A stretch of 64,000 nt of DNA from Corynebacterium sp. P3-F1 (GTDB taxonomy: Bacteria; Actinomycetota; Actinomycetes; Mycobacteriales; Mycobacteriaceae). The stretch lies in contig NZ_CP129965.1 in the NCBI RefSeq assembly GCF_030503635.1, forward strand, positions 2,054,089 to 2,118,088, given 5' to 3'. This document shows positions 60,812 to 64,000 of the stretch, piece by piece. Position 1 is the first letter of the stretch. Each line of letters starts with the position of its first letter. The translations under genes and the position numbers were made by a program. Below the pieces are notes generated by a model. That model was not told the DNA's origin and ran no database searches. It saw only the letters and a list, made by a program, of their open reading frames with translations.

Positions 60812-60817
60812 AATATA
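60812..60817 (-). promoter_or_regulatory. -10 element of the 60805 gene, leaderless
   Basis: TATATT ends 6 nt before ATG 60805 on the minus strand. Confidence 0.45.
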
Positions 60818-60947
60818 TGATGTTAACGGGTTGGGGCAAAGTGTCTGACCCGAAACCACCCCATCTTCATGTTGCGCACAGCACACCCTCAGGTGAAAAA
60901 CAACCTAGGCCACACGGCCTCCACGAATCCATCATCTGGGGGAGCTC

Positions 60948-61889
60948 ATGACCACATCTTTTAGCCGCGCTAAGGCGCTGCTTGCCATGATCCTTTCCGC
61001 GATCCTGGTGCTTGCGGGTGTCCACGCTATGCCTTCGGCACAGGCCGCGTCCTCTTCAGACAGGGACGTGAAAGTCGCTAAGCAGAGCAAGGAAGTCCCC
61101 GTCCTGTCCATGAACCTCTGGTACGGCGCGCAGGTCGTACCGAACGGCCCGGCGTACAAGGACGTTGCGAAAACCATCGAGGAAGTCGGCGCGGACATCG
61201 TCTTCTTCCAGGAGACCGTCCCCTACAAGGGCGACCCGATTGGCGCAGCGAAGCCGATCGCAGTGGAGCTCGGGTGGGACGCGTTCTCCTCGCGCGACAA
61301 CGAGTTCTACCCGGGCAGCGCCTCGGTGATCTCGCGCTTCGACATCATTGACACCAAGCACTTCATCGACGCCGGTGAGAACAACCGCTGGGCCAAGGCG
61401 CGCCTGAAGGTCGGCGACGACATCATTGCTGTCTACTCCGGCCACCTCGAGTACAAGGACTACGCCGTTTACTGGCCGCGCGGCTACGCAGGCATGGCCC
61501 AGGGCGACGAGTGGCCCGAGAACTACAAGAAGTGGGACAAGCTCGAAGGTCCGGTCACCGACACCGAGACCATCCGAAGGATCAACCAGCAGTCCGGCCG
61601 CCCCGATGCCGCGAAGCAGCTCATCGAAGACGCCAAGAAGGAATCCGAGCGGGGCAACATCGTCATCTTCGGCGGCGACTTCAACGAGGCCTCCGCACTC
61701 GACTGGACCGAGGAAACCAGTGTTCCTCGAGATATTCCGCCAGCTCGCCTACGGTCGCACATTTCTCGTACACGCGCTCGTCGATGCGCACTCCGAACTC
61801 CTCCTCTATCTGGATTGCCAGTTCGATCCGATCGAGCGACGACAGCGCCGAATCGGTCAGGAGCGTTTCGGGGGAGAGGTTGGCGTTGA
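60948..61889 (+). pseudogene. Secreted endonuclease/exonuclease/phosphatase-family hydrolase, 3' end lost
   Basis: Signal peptide MTTSFSRAKALLAMILSAILVLAGVHAMPSAQA (cleavage near residue 33), then an EEP-fold hydrolase: VPVLSMNLWYGAQV (Asn), DIVFFQETVP (Glu), YPGSASVISRFDI, IAVYSGHLEYKDY (His) and IVIFGGDFNEASALDW (Asp-x-Asn), i.e. DNase I/phosphodiesterase-type active site as far as the GDFNE motif. At about 61716 homology stops: the frame runs on through antisense acyl-carrier-protein sequence to 61889 and the final SDH motif is missing. Probably inactive. Confidence 0.78.
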
Positions 61890-61905
61890 AATGGTCGTCG
61901 ATAAG
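61717..61905 (-). pseudogene. Acyl-carrier-protein fragment, antisense to the hydrolase end
   Basis: Minus-strand frame of 63 codons reading LIDDHFNANLSPETLLTDSA, LSSLDRIELAIQIEEEFGV and RIDERVYEKCATVGELAEYL: a nearly complete ACP fold with the SSLD phosphopantetheine-serine site and the IEEEFG helix. A TAG codon directly precedes the first residue and no start codon is left. The 3' end runs into the hydrolase. A fragment of a lost biosynthetic gene. Confidence 0.7.
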
Positions 61906-61920
61906 CTAAAGCAACCTTGA

Positions 61921-62561
61921 ACCCGTGTCTTCCTGCACAAGAAGAGTTGCGAGACTGCACGGTGGTCACCGACCCATGTGTTGCGTTCCTGCCAGTCACA
62001 GAAAGTAGAGGCGCAAAGCCCAGGCCGACACCAGTGCGAGTATCAACTCACACTTCTGGCACAGAGCTTAGAACCACAGACGCGTAAGCGTCAGGCCTTG
62101 CAGACCGACGGAGGAAGCCCTCACGCTCAAGGCTGCGGCGACATGTCCGGCGCGCTACATCAACGCCTACCCCCAGCGGCCGGCACGGTGGCAGTTTCTC
62201 CGCTTGGTCCACCGCCTGGCACCCAGGAGCAACTCAAGCCCCTAGCACCTCGACCGAACCGCAGTCCACGTCCAGAGCCCTGTTACAGAAGATACTGGTG
62301 CGGAAACTCAGGCGTAATTTGCTACCAGGAAGCTTCCTTGGGCCCACGAGGTGGCTCACGGGCGAGGCTTGAGAAATGTGTAAGCAACAGCCGTAGGAAG
62401 TGTAAGCGGCAAAAGCGGGCGGAGAAGAAACTAGATGATGGGAGGTTTAGCGAGAGTGTCTCATCATCGGGGGTTTGACGAAACTGTTCCAATCTTTTCA
62501 CGAAACCCCCTGCCTGCCGAAGAAAAACGGCCGCGAACACAAAAATGACCCGCTCCGTTCG
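61921..62561. other. Gene-free stretch before the IS150-group element
   Basis: 641 bp with no supportable gene. A long-loop hairpin GGGGGTTT / AAACCCCC lies at 62469-62510. Likely debris of earlier insertions. Confidence 0.45.
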
Positions 62562-62623
62562 TGAACTGCTCCCCATTAGTTGGACTGAGAAATCAGTTAT
62601 CGACTAGTGGGGAGTAGTTTTCG

Positions 62624-63106
62624 TTGAGAGCACGAAGTTCGCTGAGTGAGCATCAGCGCGAGCAGTTGGTTGAACTATTTGAGCAAGGCATGGGCTATAG
62701 AGCCGCTGCCATTGCTCTTGGTGTCTCCAGATACGCCGCCCGTATGCTCTATCGTCGGTTTACGCTGCATGGCAGGCTATGTCTTGTGGAGAAACCGACT
62801 AAGCAGCAGTATTCGTTCGAAATCAAGAAGGAAGTTGTCCAACGCCACCTTGCCGGTGAGACGGCGATGGATCTTGCGCGTGAGTTTGGCCTGTCATCAG
62901 ACCAGCTAGTTAAAGGGTGGTCGTGGAAATGGCGTAAAGGTGGCGATGAGGCGCTAAAACCGGAGCCGAAGGGTAGGCCCAAAGGCTCGGTCGCACCGAA
63001 GCCGCTCTCGGAGGAAGAGAAGCTGCGTCGCCAGATCGCACGGTTGGAAGCGGAAAACGCCTACTTAAAAAAATTGCGGGACTTGAGGAACCAGGGACGC
63101 GCCTGA
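62624..63106 (+). CDS. IS150-group transposase OrfA
   Basis: 160 residues from TTG 62624. Two HTH units: LSEHQREQLVELFEQGMGYRAAAIALGVSRYAARMLYRRF and SFEIKKEVVQRHLAGETAMDLAREFGLSSDQLVKGWSWKWRKGG, then a helical zipper EEEKLRRQIARLEAENAYLKKL. The A7 run (63067-63073) after TTA allows -1 slippage into orfB. Confidence 0.9.
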   Translation: MRARSSLSEHQREQLVELFEQGMGYRAAAIALGVSRYAARMLYRRFTLHGRLCLVEKPTKQQYSFEIKKEVVQRHLAGETAMDLAREFGLSSDQLVKGWSWKWRKGGDEALKPEPKGRPKGSVAPKPLSEEEKLRRQIARLEAENAYLKKLRDLRNQGRA

Positions 63107-63966
63107 AAGTTCAGGCGATTGTCATCCTCAAGTCGCACCACCGCTTGGAGTACCTCTTGGATGCGGCGGGTATGCCACGGTCGACGTTCTTCTACCACCA
63201 GAAACGCCTGCGCGAGCCGGATAAGCACGCTGCGCTGAAGCAAGCAATCCGGGAAAGTTTCGAGCGTAATAAGCATCGCTACGGTTACCGGCGGGTGCTG
63301 CTGGACCTGCGCAACCAGGGCTGGGTGGTCAACCACAAACTTGTCTTCAAGCTCATGCGCGAGATGGGACTTCGAGCCAAGGTCCGCCAGCGCAGGCCCT
63401 ATGTTTCTTACGCTGGGACGATCAGCCACATCGCTGACAACAAACTTGACCGCAAGTTCACTCCGGACAAGCCCAACACCTTCTTTGTCAGCGACGTCAC
63501 CGAGTTCAGGGTCGCAGGCAGCAAGGTATATCTGTCCCCGGTGATGGATCTGTTCGACCGCTCAATCGTTGCCCACAGCGTGGCTACATCGCCGTCGACA
63601 GCATTTACCGCCGCTTCTTTGACCAACGCAATCGTGAATTGTGCACCTGAACCCGGGTGGATGATGCACACCGATCAAGGCTTCCAGTACCAGCATGCCT
63701 CCTGGCGTGACCTGATCGGCGATAACGGTGGTGTTCAGTCGATGTCGCGTAAAGCCAACTGTTACGACAACGCGGTCATGGAGAATTTCTTCGGGCACTT
63801 GAAAGCCGAGATGTACCACGGAGAAATCTTCGACACCGTCGCAGAGTTCAACCAGGCGATCGACGAGTACATCCAGTGGTACAACACCGAACGCATCCAA
63901 CAACGACTCAAGGGCCTGACCCCGATGCAATATCGAAATCAGACCCTTGAAGCCCTAACCGCCTAG
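63067..63966 (+). CDS. IS150-group transposase OrfB, expressed by -1 frameshift
   Basis: The -1 frame is open from the A7 run onward (KKIAGLEEPGTRLKVQAIVI ... HHRLEYLLDAAGMPRSTFFYHQKRL) and has no good start of its own, so OrfAB is made by programmed slippage. The HTH_21 region (KHRYGYRRVLLDLRNQGW) leads to the rve core: FVSDVTEFRV (Asp), HTDQGFQYQH (Asp) and CYDNAVMENFFGHLKAEMY (Glu). The triad is intact; probably active. Confidence 0.92.
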   Translation, partial: KKIAGLEEPGTRLKVQAIVILKSHHRLEYLLDAAGMPRSTFFYHQKRLREPDKHAALKQAIRESFERNKHRYGYRRVLLDLRNQGWVVNHKLVFKLMREMGLRAKVRQRRPYVSYAGTISHIADNKLDRKFTPDKPNTFFVSDVTEFRVAGSKVYLSPVMDLFDRSIVAHSVATSPSTAFTAASLTNAIVNCAPEPGWMMHTDQGFQYQHASWRDLIGDNGGVQSMSRKANCYDNAVMENFFGHLKAEMYHGEIFDTVAEFNQAIDEYIQWYNTERIQQRLKGLTPMQYRNQTLEALTA

Positions 63967-64000
63967 AGTTAAACCAGTCCAACTTTCGGGGGCCAGTTCA

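Larger units (their letters stand above)
62562..64000 (+). mobile_element. Complete IS3-family (IS150-group) element
   Basis: 1439 bp, flanked by imperfect 26-bp inverted repeats (21/26) beginning TGAACTG... and containing AGTTGGACTG; the right end is the last base of the window. Two overlapping frames with an A7 slip site. Target duplication cannot be checked because the right flank is outside. Confidence 0.92.

Noticed and set aside
62469..62510. GGGGGTTT/AAACCCCC hairpin as a terminator or small RNA
   Set aside because: The 26-nt loop and lack of a T-tract or nearby gene make a functional call unsafe.

Overview
The window is a stretch of chromosome from a GC-rich actinobacterium, almost certainly a Corynebacterium. 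The evidence is the gene order glgA/glgC - O-methyltransferase - sigE - cseE - tatB - mrp - ... - odhA - fused ABC exporter, and the odhA gene itself, which carries a succinyltransferase domain fused to the E1 2-oxoglutarate dehydrogenase as in corynebacteria and mycobacteria. No database search was possible; family assignments rest on motifs read from the translations.

Layout. 1-23.6 kb is ordinary chromosomal backbone: divergent glycogen genes glgA and glgC; a methyltransferase divergent from sigE, which overlaps its zinc-type anti-sigma gene cseE and is followed by tatB; an Mrp/ApbC iron-sulfur carrier; two envelope proteins; a DUF222-type HNH protein; odhA; an operon of an EcsC-like protein and a 1274-residue two-in-one ABC exporter; a type B carboxylesterase; a protein with a very acidic tail; an MFS transporter translationally coupled to a nucleoside hydrolase. 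23.6-29.1 kb is a less GC-rich accessory block: ParA-like ATPase, excalibur membrane protein, and a tight NUDIX / PLD-helicase (DUF3427-like) pair, resembling a genome-defence or nucleic-acid-repair cassette. 29.1-45.6 kb is backbone again: lipoprotein, small membrane protein, DEAD-box RNA helicase, membrane protein plus secreted HNH nuclease, PutP, SNF2 helicase plus SWIM protein, SbcD/SbcC, MarR, PspC, YceI and tRNA-Arg(CCG).

45.7-64 kb is a mosaic accessory region that starts just after the tRNA-Arg. Its first part (45.8-52.8 kb) is the most unusual piece: a DDE-transposase-like protein of 626 residues, two paralogous tyrosine-recombinase-like proteins with incomplete catalytic sets, a small HTH protein, three copies of a palindrome TGTGCA-N4-TGCACA, and a four-zinc-ribbon protein ending in a PD-(D/E)XK-like nuclease domain. 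It is followed by wreckage (truncated gene, IS21 istB remnant, another truncated gene), a TetR/ABC-exporter cassette, a complete IS3-family element with 24-bp ends, a PIN_8-like protein of low GC, an alpha/beta-hydrolase pseudogene, a membrane protein, a secreted EEP-family hydrolase whose 3' part has been replaced by an antisense acyl-carrier-protein fragment, and a complete IS150-group element whose right end is the last base of the window.

A recurring regulatory pattern is visible: at least sixteen genes have a TANNNT -10 hexamer ending only 6-8 nt before the start codon, predicting leaderless transcripts. This pattern was used to choose several start codons.
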